A stretch of 64,000 nucleotides of DNA from the NCBI RefSeq assembly GCF_004151105.1, contig NZ_PHRF01000162.1:27387-91386 (forward strand), in the 5' to 3' direction. Under the pieces are notes generated by a model. It did not search any database and was not told the origin of the DNA. It was given only the letters and a program-made list of their open reading frames with translations. This DNA is from Streptomyces sp. L-9-10 (GTDB lineage: Bacteria; Actinomycetota; Actinomycetes; Streptomycetales; Streptomycetaceae). The translations under genes were made by a program, and so were the position numbers. Shown here one piece after another: positions 49,336-57,655 of the stretch; positions within the stretch are counted from its first letter, which is position 1; every line of letters begins with the position of its first letter.

Positions 49336-50742
49336 CTACAACACCAGCGAGAGCAGCAGGACGAAGCCGAGCCCGACCACGGAGATGATGGTCTCCATCA
49401 CCGACCAGGTCTTCAGCGTCTGGCCGACGCTCATCCCGAAGTACTCCTTCACCAGCCAGAACCCGGCGTCGTTCACATGGCTGAAGAAGAGCGAGCCCGC
49501 GCCGATCGCCAGCACCAGCAGCGCCGCGTGCGCCGTCGACATGTCCGCCGCGAGCGGCGCCACCAGTCCGGCCGCCGAGATCGTCGCCACGGTCGCCGAA
49601 CCGGTCGCCAGCCGGATCGCCACCGCGATCAGCCAGGCCAGCAGCAGCGCGGGGATCGACCAGTCCTCGGAGATGTCCAGGACCATCTGGCCCACGCCCG
49701 AGTCGATCAGCGTCTGCTTGAAGCCACCGCCCGCGCCGACGATCATCAGCACGCCCGCGATCGGGGCGAGCGACTTCTCGACGGTCGAGGAGATCCGGCC
49801 CTTGGTGAACCCGGCCGCGCGGCCCAGCGTGAAGATGCCGACGAGTACGGCGGCGAGCAGCGCGATCAGCGGGGAGCCGACGACGTCCGCCACGCGCTGG
49901 ACGGTGTTCTCCGGATCGTCCACGACGATGTCCACCAGCGCCTTGCCCAGCATCAGCACGACCGGCAGCAGCACGGTGGAGACGGTCGCGGCGAAGCTCG
50001 GCCGGGTCTCCAGGTCGTCCGAGGTGCGCTGCGGCACCATCGCGTCGGGGGCCGGGATGTCCACCCAGCGCGCCGCGTACCGGGAGAACAGCGGGCCCGC
50101 GATGATCACGGTCGGGATCGCGACGACCACACCGAGCGCCAGCGTCACACCGAGGTTGGCGCCGATGGCGTCGATCGCGACCAGCGGCCCGGGGTGCGGC
50201 GGTATCAGACCGTGCATCACGGAGAGCCCGGCCAGCGCCGGGATGCCGATCCGCATCAGGGAGTAGTTGCCGCGCTTGGCGACCAGCAGGACGACCGGGA
50301 TCAGCAGCACGATGCCGACCTCGAAGAAGAGCGGCAGGCCGATCACCGAGGCGATCAGGACCATCGCCCAGGGCATGGCGCGCCCGCTCGCCCTGGCGAG
50401 GATCGTGTCGACGATCTGGTCGGCGCCGCCCGAGTCGGCGAGGAGCTTGCCGAGTATCGCGCCGAGCGCGATCAGTACGCCCACCCCCGCGACCGTGGAG
50501 CCGAGGCCGGCGGTGAAGCTGGTGATGACCTTGTCCAGCGGGGCACCCGCGAAGGCGCCGAGCGCCAGCGAGCCGAGGGTCAGGGCCAGAAAGGCATGGA
50601 GTTTGAAGACGGTGATGAGCAGGACGATGACGGCGATACCGGCGAGAACCGCTATGCCCAGCTGCGCGTTGCCCGCCGAGGTGATCGGTTCGGCTGCGTC
50701 CGCTGCCAGCGTCTCGACACTGAGACTGGTCACGGGAGTCAC
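49336..50742 (-). CDS. gntP: Gluconate:H+ symporter, GntP family
   Basis: 468 residues from GTG 50742 (GGAAG upstream). Fourteen or so hydrophobic segments. Conserved LIALGAILGKLLADSGGADQ, MPWAMVLIASVIGLPLFFEV, GLSVMHGLIPPHPGPL and SHVNDAGFWLVKEYFGM are typical of GntP/GntT. It follows gntK by 11 bases in one operon and would supply gluconate for it. Confidence 0.93.
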   Translation of the reverse strand: MTPVTSLSVETLAADAAEPITSAGNAQLGIAVLAGIAVIVLLITVFKLHAFLALTLGSLALGAFAGAPLDKVITSFTAGLGSTVAGVGVLIALGAILGKLLADSGGADQIVDTILARASGRAMPWAMVLIASVIGLPLFFEVGIVLLIPVVLLVAKRGNYSLMRIGIPALAGLSVMHGLIPPHPGPLVAIDAIGANLGVTLALGVVVAIPTVIIAGPLFSRYAARWVDIPAPDAMVPQRTSDDLETRPSFAATVSTVLLPVVLMLGKALVDIVVDDPENTVQRVADVVGSPLIALLAAVLVGIFTLGRAAGFTKGRISSTVEKSLAPIAGVLMIVGAGGGFKQTLIDSGVGQMVLDISEDWSIPALLLAWLIAVAIRLATGSATVATISAAGLVAPLAADMSTAHAALLVLAIGAGSLFFSHVNDAGFWLVKEYFGMSVGQTLKTWSVMETIISVVGLGFVLLLSLVL

Positions 50743-50753
50743 GGGAACTTCCT

Positions 50754-51263
50754 TCAGCTTTCGAGCCGGCGCAGCGCGGCGACGGCCCGGTCGGTGATTT
50801 CTTCTGGGGTGCCGGACACGTCGACGGCCACACCCGCTTCGTCCGCGCCCAGGTTCTCCAGGGCGGCGAACTGCGAGTCCAGCAGCGCGGTGGGCATGAA
50901 GTGCCCCTTGCGCTCCGACATCCGGGTTTCGATCAACGGCCGGTCGCCGGTGAGGTGGAGGAAGACGGCGCCCGGCGCGGCCGACCGCAGCCGGTCCCGG
51001 TAGGCGCGCTTGAGCGCGGAACTGCTCACCACACCGCCGAGCCCGGCCCTGCTGTGTGCCCAGGCTCCGATGGCGTCCAGCCAGGGCAGGCGGTCCGCGT
51101 CGTCGAGCGGGGTGCCGGCGGACATCTTCGCGATGTTCCCCGGCGGGTGGAAATCGTCGCCCTCGGCGTACGGGACGCCCAGTGCGTCGGCGAGCAGGGG
51201 GCCGACCGTGGTCTTGCCGGTTCCTGCCACGCCCATCACCACGACGACGTGGGGGGTGCTCAT
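50754..51263 (-). CDS. gntK: Gluconokinase
   Basis: 169 residues from ATG 51263, GAGG upstream. The P-loop GVAGTGKTTVG at about 11-21, GDDFHPPGNIAKMSAGTPLD at about 36-55 and RKGHFMPTALLDSQFAALE are diagnostic. It phosphorylates gluconate to 6-phosphogluconate for the pentose phosphate pathway. First gene of the gntK-gntP operon, divergent from its FCD regulator. Confidence 0.95.
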   Translation of the reverse strand: MSTPHVVVVMGVAGTGKTTVGPLLADALGVPYAEGDDFHPPGNIAKMSAGTPLDDADRLPWLDAIGAWAHSRAGLGGVVSSSALKRAYRDRLRSAAPGAVFLHLTGDRPLIETRMSERKGHFMPTALLDSQFAALENLGADEAGVAVDVSGTPEEITDRAVAALRRLES

Positions 51264-51337
51264 CGCATGCCTCGCTGTCTTCCTCGACATCGGCTTCAGT
51301 CCGTCCCTGGCATCGGGCCGTCGCGCTACTGAAACCT

Positions 51338-51386
51338 ATTAGGTACGACTTATTCAAGAGGCTGTGATGTAAACGTCGTACTTAAT
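51338..51386. promoter_or_regulatory. Inverted operator pair between gntK and gntR
   Basis: ATTAGGTACGAC (51338..51349) and GTCGTACTTAAT (51375..51386) are reverse complements with one mismatch, 25 bases apart. TAGGGT at 51406..51411 ends six bases before the regulator ATG, a probable leaderless -10. The pair is well placed to control both directions. Confidence 0.6.
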
Positions 51387-51417
51387 CTTGGCGGGGTGTG
51401 CCCCGTAGGGTTGTCCC

Positions 51418-52125
51418 ATGACCACTGAAGGTGAAGGCCGGGGCTTGCATACCCATGTGCTGGACACGCTCGGCCTCGCCATCACCGCGGGCGAGTACCC
51501 GCAGGGCAGTGTGGTGCGCACGGACGAGGTGGCCCAGCGCTTCGACGTCTCGCGCACCGTCGTCCGCGAGGTGGTCCGCGTCCTCGAATCCATGCATCTG
51601 GTGGAGTCCCGGCGCCGGGTGGGCGTGACCGTACGCCCCACCGAGGAGTGGAACGTCTACGATCCGCGCGTCATCCGCTGGCGCCTCGCCGGCTCCGACC
51701 GTCCCCGTCAGCTGCGCTCGCTGACCGTGCTGCGCTCGGCGGTCGAACCGGTCGCCGCGGGGCTCGCCGCCCGGCACGCCACGCCCGAGCAGTGCGCCGC
51801 TCTCACCGAGCAGGCCCTCGGCATGGTCGCCACCTCCCGGGGGCGGCGGCTGGAGGAGTACCTCGTCCATGACATCGCCTTCCACCGGGTGGTGCTGAAC
51901 GCGTCGGGCAACGAGATGTTCGCCCGGCTCGGCGATGTGGTCGCCGAGGTCCTCACCGGACGTACGCACCACCAGGTGATGTTCGACGACCCTGACCCGG
52001 CCGCCGTGACCCTCCATGTCCAGGTCGCCGAAGCGGTACGGGAGGGCGACGCCGTGCGCGCCGAGGAACTCACCAGGGAAATCGCCGTCGGCGCCCTGGA
52101 GGAGCTGGACGTACTGGCGCCCTGA
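51418..52125 (+). CDS. gntR: FadR/FCD-type GntR regulator of gluconate genes
   Basis: 235 residues. Winged helix at about 10-75 (ITAGEYPQGSVVRTDEVAQR, DVSRTVVREVVRVLESMHLV), then an FCD domain with the metal-site residues in EEYLVHDIAFHRVVLNASGN (Asp and His) and later His. Divergent from gntK-gntP with an inverted operator pair between. Likely a gluconate-responsive repressor that also controls itself. Confidence 0.9.
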   Translation: MTTEGEGRGLHTHVLDTLGLAITAGEYPQGSVVRTDEVAQRFDVSRTVVREVVRVLESMHLVESRRRVGVTVRPTEEWNVYDPRVIRWRLAGSDRPRQLRSLTVLRSAVEPVAAGLAARHATPEQCAALTEQALGMVATSRGRRLEEYLVHDIAFHRVVLNASGNEMFARLGDVVAEVLTGRTHHQVMFDDPDPAAVTLHVQVAEAVREGDAVRAEELTREIAVGALEELDVLAP

Positions 52126-52254
52126 CCGTGCGTACCTCCCCCGCACGCGCTTGGGTACGGTAGGGCGATTCGGCACGGGATAGTGGGGGATGACGAACGC
52201 TCGGTGTGTGAGCGTCCGAGCGTGTGACAGTGTGAGGAAAGGCAGGTCCTGGCA

Positions 52255-53340
52255 ATGGCGCAGCAGGTGCAGGGGGTCGTCGCCCCCGGCAGGAACGAGC
52301 CGGTGAGGGTCGAGACGATCGTCGTACCGGACCCCGGTCCCGGTGAGGCCGTGGTGAAGGTGCAGGCGTGCGGCGTCTGCCATACGGATCTGCACTACAA
52401 GCAGGGCGGCATCAACGACGACTTCCCCTTCCTCCTCGGCCATGAGGCCGCGGGCGTGGTCGAGTCGGTCGGCGAGGGCGTCACCGATGTCGCGCCCGGC
52501 GACTTCGTGATCCTCAACTGGCGTGCGGTGTGCGGCAACTGCCGGGCCTGTCTGCGCGGACGGCCGCAGTACTGTTTCAACACCCACAACGCGGCGCGGA
52601 AGATGACGCTGACGGACGGCACGGAACTCTCCCCGGCGCTGGGCATCGGCGCCTTCGCCGAGAAGACGCTGGTCGCGTCGGGCCAGTGCACCAAGGTCGA
52701 CCCGAGCGTCTCACCGGCCGTCGCCGGACTCCTCGGCTGCGGTGTGATGGCGGGCATCGGCGCCGCCATCAACACCGGCCAGGTCGGCCGGGGCGACTCG
52801 GTCGCGGTCATCGGCTGCGGCGGTGTCGGTGACGCGGCGGTCGTCGGCGCGCGCCTCGCGGGCGCGGCCCGGATCATCGCCGTCGACATCGACGACCGCA
52901 AGCTGGAGACGGCGAAGGCGATGGGCGCCACACACACCGTCAACTCCCGCTCCACCGACCCCGTCGAGGCGATCCGCGAGCTGACCGGCGGGTTCGGCGC
53001 GGATGTCGTCATCGAGGCGGTCGGCCGCCCGGAGACGTACAAGCAGGCCTTCTACGCCCGCGATCTGGCCGGGACGGTCGTCCTGGTCGGCGTCCCCACG
53101 CCCGAGATGACGCTCGAACTGCCGCTGATCGACGTCTTCGGCCGCGGCGGCTCCCTCAAGTCCTCCTGGTACGGCGACTGTCTGCCGTCCCGCGACTTCC
53201 CCATGCTCGTCGACCTGCACCAGCAGGGCCGGATCGACCTTGGCGCGTTCGTCACCGAGACCATCGGACTCGGCGATGTCGAGAAGGCGTTCGCCCGGAT
53301 GCACGAAGGCGACGTCCTGCGTTCCGTGGTGGTGTTCTGA
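52255..53340 (+). CDS. mscR: S-(hydroxymethyl)mycothiol dehydrogenase
   Basis: 361 residues, ATG after AAAGGCAGG. Zinc-dependent MDR enzyme: catalytic C42 (GVCHTD) and H63-E64 (GHEAAG), structural C93, C96, C99, C107, and cofactor motif GCGGVGDAAV at about 190-199. The KQGGINDDFPFLLGHEAAGV and NWRAVCGNCRACLRGRPQYC blocks match actinobacterial mycothiol-dependent formaldehyde dehydrogenase. It oxidises the mycothiol-formaldehyde adduct and may act as a nitrosothiol reductase. Coupled to an MBL hydrolase that probably completes the reaction. Confidence 0.93.
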   Translation: MAQQVQGVVAPGRNEPVRVETIVVPDPGPGEAVVKVQACGVCHTDLHYKQGGINDDFPFLLGHEAAGVVESVGEGVTDVAPGDFVILNWRAVCGNCRACLRGRPQYCFNTHNAARKMTLTDGTELSPALGIGAFAEKTLVASGQCTKVDPSVSPAVAGLLGCGVMAGIGAAINTGQVGRGDSVAVIGCGGVGDAAVVGARLAGAARIIAVDIDDRKLETAKAMGATHTVNSRSTDPVEAIRELTGGFGADVVIEAVGRPETYKQAFYARDLAGTVVLVGVPTPEMTLELPLIDVFGRGGSLKSSWYGDCLPSRDFPMLVDLHQQGRIDLGAFVTETIGLGDVEKAFARMHEGDVLRSVVVF

Positions 53341-53969
53341 TGACCGTCCGCATCGACCATCTCGTCACCTCCGGCACCTTCTCGCTCGACGGCGGCACCT
53401 GGGACGTCGACAACAACGTCTGGATCGTCGGCGACGACTCCGAGGCGATCGTCATCGATGCCGCCCATGACGCCGCCGCCATCGAGAACGCGCTCGGCGG
53501 GCGCACACTGCGCGCCATCGTCTGCACCCACGCGCACAACGACCACATCGACGCGGCACCGGCCCTCGCCGCCGCCACCGGCGCGCCCGTACTGCTGCAC
53601 CCCGACGACCTGCCCCTCTGGAAGCAGACGTACCCCGAGCGGCTCCCGGACGGCGAGCTGACGGACGGCGCCGCACTCACCGTCGCGGGCACCACCCTGA
53701 CCGTGCTCCACACCCCCGGGCACGCCCCGGGCGCGGTCTGCCTGTACGCCCCCGAGCTGTCATCGGTCTTCACCGGCGACACGCTCTTCCAGGGCGGACC
53801 CGGCGCCACCGGCCGGTCGTTCTCGCACTTCCCGACCATCATCGACTCGATCCGGGACCGGCTGCTCGGTCTGCCTCCGGAGACGGTGGTCCGTACGGGG
53901 CACGGCGATACGACCACCATCGGCGCCGAGGCGCCGCGGCTGGCGGAGTGGATTCAGCGCGGTCACTGA
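53340..53969 (+). CDS. MBL-fold hydrolase coupled to mscR
   Basis: 209 residues. ATG overlaps the mscR stop (TGATG). Zinc motif CTHAHNDHIDAAP at about 62-74, HTPGHAPG at about 121-128, FTGDTLFQGGPGAT at about 141-154 and RTGHGDTTTIG near the end. The same pair occurs in mycobacteria and streptomycetes, and the product is thought to hydrolyse the formyl-mycothiol or related thioester. Its last seven bases overlap the convergent pseudouridine synthase gene. Confidence 0.88.
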   Translation: MTVRIDHLVTSGTFSLDGGTWDVDNNVWIVGDDSEAIVIDAAHDAAAIENALGGRTLRAIVCTHAHNDHIDAAPALAAATGAPVLLHPDDLPLWKQTYPERLPDGELTDGAALTVAGTTLTVLHTPGHAPGAVCLYAPELSSVFTGDTLFQGGPGATGRSFSHFPTIIDSIRDRLLGLPPETVVRTGHGDTTTIGAEAPRLAEWIQRGH

Positions 53970-54901
53970 GACCGCGGCCACCGGGACAGGGCGAGCCGGC
54001 TTTCGAACCGGTGCGGCTCGCCCGTCACCGGATCGGTGAACTCCAGCACCTTCGCGAGGAGTTGCAACGGCGACCCGTAGTCGTCGGGGTCTTCCGCCCG
54101 GACCACCGGATACACCGGGTCGTTCAGGATCGGCAGCCCCAGACGGTTCATATGGACCCGCAGCTGATGGGTTCGGCCGGTGGCCGGCGACAGCCGGTAC
54201 CGGCCGAACCCGCCCCGCCGCTCCACCCTCTCGATCCGGCTCTCGGAATTCGGCTCGCCGGGGACCTCCCGCGCCGCCAGCACCCCGCGCTCCTTCTCGA
54301 TCCGGCTGCGCACCGTGACCGGCAGCGCCACGGCGGGATCGTACGGCGCGACCGCCTCGTACTCCTTGCGCACCAGCCGGTCCCGGAACAGCGTCTGGTA
54401 CGCGCCCCGGTCCCCGGCCCGTACGACGAAGAGCGTGAGCCCGGCCGTGAGCCGGTCGAGCCGGTGCGCGGGCTGCAACGCGGGCAGTCCGAGATCCCGG
54501 CGGAGCCGGGCCAGCGCGGTGTCGGTGATATGCCGGCCGCGCGGGGTCGTGGCCAGGAAGTGCGGCTTGTCGGCGACGACGATCCGCTCGTCGCGGTACA
54601 CGATCCCGATCCCGAACGGCACCGGCTCCTCGGCGGCGAAGTCCCGGTGGAACCAGAGGTACCGCCCGGCGGCATACGGCTCCGCCGCCCCCACCGGCCC
54701 GTCCACCCCGACGAACCGCCCCTCCCGGAACATCGCGTCGACCCGCCCGGCCCCGATGGCGTCACCGAACCGCGCGACCAGATGATCCCGCACGGTCGCC
54801 CACGCGCTCTCCTCGTCGACGGGCAGCCGGAGCCGCACCGGATCGATCCCGTCCCGCTGGGGGAGGGGCGAGGGGGGCGGGGTGCGGTGTCTGCGTGCCA
54901 C
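53963..54901 (-). CDS. RluA-family pseudouridine synthase
   Basis: 312 residues from GTG 54901. The catalytic motif PAHRLDRLTAGLTLFVV at about 145-161 holds the conserved Asp, and GRTHQLRVHMNRLGLPILND at about 263-282 is the second signature. KPHFLATTPRGRH precedes the catalytic loop. An N-terminal segment (RLPVDEESAWATVRDHLVAR) replaces a classic S4 domain. It isomerises uridines in rRNA or tRNA; the site is unknown. Confidence 0.9.
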   Translation of the reverse strand: MARRHRTPPPSPLPQRDGIDPVRLRLPVDEESAWATVRDHLVARFGDAIGAGRVDAMFREGRFVGVDGPVGAAEPYAAGRYLWFHRDFAAEEPVPFGIGIVYRDERIVVADKPHFLATTPRGRHITDTALARLRRDLGLPALQPAHRLDRLTAGLTLFVVRAGDRGAYQTLFRDRLVRKEYEAVAPYDPAVALPVTVRSRIEKERGVLAAREVPGEPNSESRIERVERRGGFGRYRLSPATGRTHQLRVHMNRLGLPILNDPVYPVVRAEDPDDYGSPLQLLAKVLEFTDPVTGEPHRFESRLALSRWPRSQ

Positions 54902-55102
54902 GGGTCCCGTGTCTTCCTCGCCGGTGGTCCGGCTCGCCGGTGGTCCGGGCGGTCGCCTCCTGGCCGCCTCCGGCGCACGGAGCGCCGACGGTGCGAGTCT
55001 ATCGAGGGCGGACGGCACCGCCGTCCCCCGTTCGGCCCCGCCCCGGACCGCGCGCGCCGGTATGAGAGCCGTTCGGGAACCCCTCAGCCGCATGATGGAC
55101 CG

Positions 55103-55975
55103 GTGATCAGTGTCCTGTTCGCCGTACTGACCGCGATCAGCAACGGCTCCGCCTCGGTGCTCCAGCGCCGCGCCGCGTCCACCGTGCCCGACGCCGAGGC
55201 GATGCATCTCTCGCTGATCAAGCACCTGCTGCGGAAGAAGGTGTGGCTGGCGGGGATCGGGCTGGTGCTCGTAGCCGCGGTGTGCCAGGCGGTGGCGCTC
55301 GCCACGGGGCCGATCGCGGTGGTCCAGCCGATCTTCGTCATCGAGCTGCCCATCACCCTGCTGATCGCGAGCTGTACCTTCCGCATCAGGCTGACCCGGT
55401 CGGCCTGGCTGGGCGTGGCGGCGGTGACCTGCGGTCTCGCCCTGGGCATGGCCGCCGCCGCGCCCGGCGGTGGCAGCGAGAGCGTCCCCGGGTACGCCTG
55501 GGTCCCCGCCCTGATCGTCACCGGGGTCTTCGAGGCCGTACTGATCGGCTGGTCGCGGCGGCTGCACGGCAACGCGCGCGCCGCGGCCCTCGGTCTCGCC
55601 GCCGCCTGCGGATACGCGCTGACCGCCGCGCTGATGAAGGACGCCGTGTCGCGGCTGGACGGCGGCGGGGGCGTCCTCGCGCTGGTGACCGCCTGGCAGC
55701 TCTACGCCACGGCGGTCGCCGGTGTGGGGGCGCTGTTCCTCCTCCAGAACGCGCTCCAGGCCGGCGCGCTGGTCGCGTCCCAGCCGATGCTCACCCTCGG
55801 CGACGCGCTGATCAGCATCACGTACGGGGTGACGCTCTTCGGCGAGAGCCTGCGCTCCGGCTGGTGGCTGCTGCCCGAACTCGTCGGGGTCGCCGTGATC
55901 GCGGCGGGCTGTGTGGAACTGGCCCGCTCGCCCCTCATGGCCGGCGGCAGACCCCCGCAGCCCCGGGTGCGCTGA
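55103..55975 (+). CDS. DMT superfamily transporter (NIPA/EamA-like)
   Basis: 290 residues from GTG 55103. Nine to ten membrane segments (VISVLFAVLTAISNGSASVL, WLAGIGLVLVAAVCQAVALA, GPIAVVQPIFVIELPITLLI, ASQPMLTLGDALISITYGVT). The PIAVVQP and QPMLTLGDAL repeats mark it as the DMT family common in actinobacteria, with unknown substrate. Alone between the divergent synthase and the convergent aldo/keto reductase. Confidence 0.85.
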   Translation: MISVLFAVLTAISNGSASVLQRRAASTVPDAEAMHLSLIKHLLRKKVWLAGIGLVLVAAVCQAVALATGPIAVVQPIFVIELPITLLIASCTFRIRLTRSAWLGVAAVTCGLALGMAAAAPGGGSESVPGYAWVPALIVTGVFEAVLIGWSRRLHGNARAAALGLAAACGYALTAALMKDAVSRLDGGGGVLALVTAWQLYATAVAGVGALFLLQNALQAGALVASQPMLTLGDALISITYGVTLFGESLRSGWWLLPELVGVAVIAAGCVELARSPLMAGGRPPQPRVR

Positions 55976-56012
55976 CTTCCCGTCATGGGCGCGCCGCCCG
56001 ACGCCGGCTCCG

Positions 56013-57053
56013 CTACCGGGGCCCGTCCCCGGTGGCCTCGGCGGCCGCGTCGAGGTCCGACCACACGGCGTCGGTCAGGTCGTCAGAGACCCAGCGGGCC
56101 GCGGACAGGACCTCGTGGGCGGAACGGAAGCCCGCGACCACCCCGGCCACCGCGGGATCGCGCAGCGGAAAGCGGACGGCGGCGTGTGGGAGGACGGTGC
56201 CGTGCCGGGCACAGACGCCGGCGAGACGCCGGGCCCGGCGCAGCAGCGCCTCGGAGGCGGGACCGTAGTCGAATGAGGCGTCGTCGGGCGGCCGCGGCCG
56301 GCTGAGCAGACCGGAGTTGAACGGGGCCGCGGCGATCACCGAGACACCTCGCCGCGCGCACGCCTCCAGCAGCGGGCCGGCGCTGCGGTCGATCAGGGTC
56401 CACCGGCCGGCCACCATCACGGCGTCCACGTCCGCTTCGGCGACGACCCGCAGCAGCGGGGCGACGGTGTTCATCCCGACGCCCACAGCACCGATGACGC
56501 CCTGGTCGCGCAGGTCCGCCAGGGCGGGCAGCGCGTGGTCGAGGGCGGCGTCCAGATGGTCGTCGGGGTCGTGTACGTAGACGATGTCCACCCGGTCAAG
56601 GCCCAGCCGGGCGAGACTGGCGTCCAGGCTCCGCAGCACCCCGTCACGCGAGTAGTCGGCGCGGCGGATCAACGTGTCCGGTACGGCGAAGCCCCCCGCG
56701 GTCAGATCGGATCCCGTGGGAGCGGGGTGGGGTTCCAGCAGCCGGCCGACCTTGGTGGAGACGGTGAACTCCGTACGCGGCCGGTGCGCGAGCGCCGACC
56801 CGAGGCGCCGCTCGGACAGTCCGAGCCCGTAGTGCGGGGCGGTGTCGAAGTACCGCACCCCTGCGTCCCAGGCGGCCTCGACCGCGGCGCGCGCCCGCTC
56901 GTCGTCGACCGGGGTGTAGAGGTTGCCGAGGGGTGCGGCGCCGAACCCCAGGGGGCTGACACGCACACCTGTACGGCCGATCCGGCGGCCCGTCACCTCG
57001 TTCCGGGGCCGGTCGTGTCCCACGGGATCCCACTGACGGGCGGCGTTGCGCAC
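56013..57053 (-). CDS. Aldo/keto reductase, probable L-fucose dehydrogenase type
   Basis: 346 residues from GTG 57053 (GAAGGA seven bases upstream). AKR tetrad: Asp in RYFDTAPHYG, Tyr in the same block, Lys in VSTKVGRLL and His in VYVHDPDD. PLGFGAAPLGNLYTPVDDER at the N-terminus matches sugar 1-dehydrogenases of the L-fucose and D-threo-aldose type. It lies 44 bases downstream of a sugar mutarotase, which fits oxidation of a beta-anomer to the lactone. Confidence 0.85.
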   Translation of the reverse strand: MRNAARQWDPVGHDRPRNEVTGRRIGRTGVRVSPLGFGAAPLGNLYTPVDDERARAAVEAAWDAGVRYFDTAPHYGLGLSERRLGSALAHRPRTEFTVSTKVGRLLEPHPAPTGSDLTAGGFAVPDTLIRRADYSRDGVLRSLDASLARLGLDRVDIVYVHDPDDHLDAALDHALPALADLRDQGVIGAVGVGMNTVAPLLRVVAEADVDAVMVAGRWTLIDRSAGPLLEACARRGVSVIAAAPFNSGLLSRPRPPDDASFDYGPASEALLRRARRLAGVCARHGTVLPHAAVRFPLRDPAVAGVVAGFRSAHEVLSAARWVSDDLTDAVWSDLDAAAEATGDGPR

Positions 57054-57097
57054 TGATCGGTCCTTCGGTTCGGTGGACGACGTGTGGCGGACACGGC

Positions 57098-57424
57098 CTA
57101 GTCGAGGTGGAAGATCTCTTCGGCGGGGGCCCACCACTCGCCCTCGGCCACGCTGTCCAGCGGCCGCTGGCACGGGTCGGTCAACGCCCACCACTCCCGG
57201 GACACCGGATCCGCGGCGATCGCCGCGGTGTCGGCGGCGTAGTCGGAACCGGTGTATTCCAGGTAGCTGAACAGCAGGCCGTCCCGCAGGAAGATGGAGT
57301 AGTTGCCCATGTGGGCCCGCTTGAGGGCCGCGAGCACGGCCGGCCACGCGGCGGCGTGCAGGGCGAGGTACTCCCGCTCCTTCCCCTGCCGCAGCCGGAT
57401 CACGGCGCCGAAGCGCTGCACCAT
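57098..57424 (-). CDS. RhaM-type sugar mutarotase (L-fucose or L-rhamnose)
   Basis: 108 residues, ATG after AAGGAGGG. The whole protein is the RhaM/DUF718 alpha-beta barrel: QRFGAVIRLRQGKEREYLAL with the active-site His in ALHAAAWPAVL, Tyr in GNYSIFLRDG, and SREWWALTDPCQRPL near the end. It interconverts sugar anomers. First gene of the mutarotase-reductase unit, divergent from the FCD regulator. Confidence 0.9.
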   Translation of the reverse strand: MVQRFGAVIRLRQGKEREYLALHAAAWPAVLAALKRAHMGNYSIFLRDGLLFSYLEYTGSDYAADTAAIAADPVSREWWALTDPCQRPLDSVAEGEWWAPAEEIFHLD

Positions 57425-57459
57425 ACTCAGCCCTCCTTCAAAGGATCTGCTTCATTCGA

Positions 57460-57491
57460 CAGGGAGGACCATAAGGATCTGATCCTCCCTG
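57460..57491. promoter_or_regulatory. Palindromic operators between mutarotase and FCD regulator
   Basis: CAGGGAGGA (57460..57468) and TCCTCCCTG (57483..57491) are perfect inverted arms. Inside them AGGATC-T-GATCCT (57474..57486) forms a second palindrome. AAGGATCTG also occurs at 57441..57449 and 57473..57481. This is a probable target for the GntR/FCD protein. Confidence 0.6.
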
Positions 57492-57655
57492 TGCAATAGA
57501 TCCGGAAGGTCTGTCCTTTTTGTTGCGGTGAAGGGCGTTCAGGGCGTGCGTGAAGGAAGTTCGTTCCGGACTCTTCTCAACATGTAACGCGGATGTCATA
57601 GTTGCCCACGCCGATGAACCTGATTCATCTGAACTCACCACAGGGGGATTACGCC

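Noticed and set aside
52090..52254. Sigma-R type promoter ahead of mscR
   Set aside because: I could not find a GGAAT-like -35 with a GTT -10 at correct spacing in this stretch.
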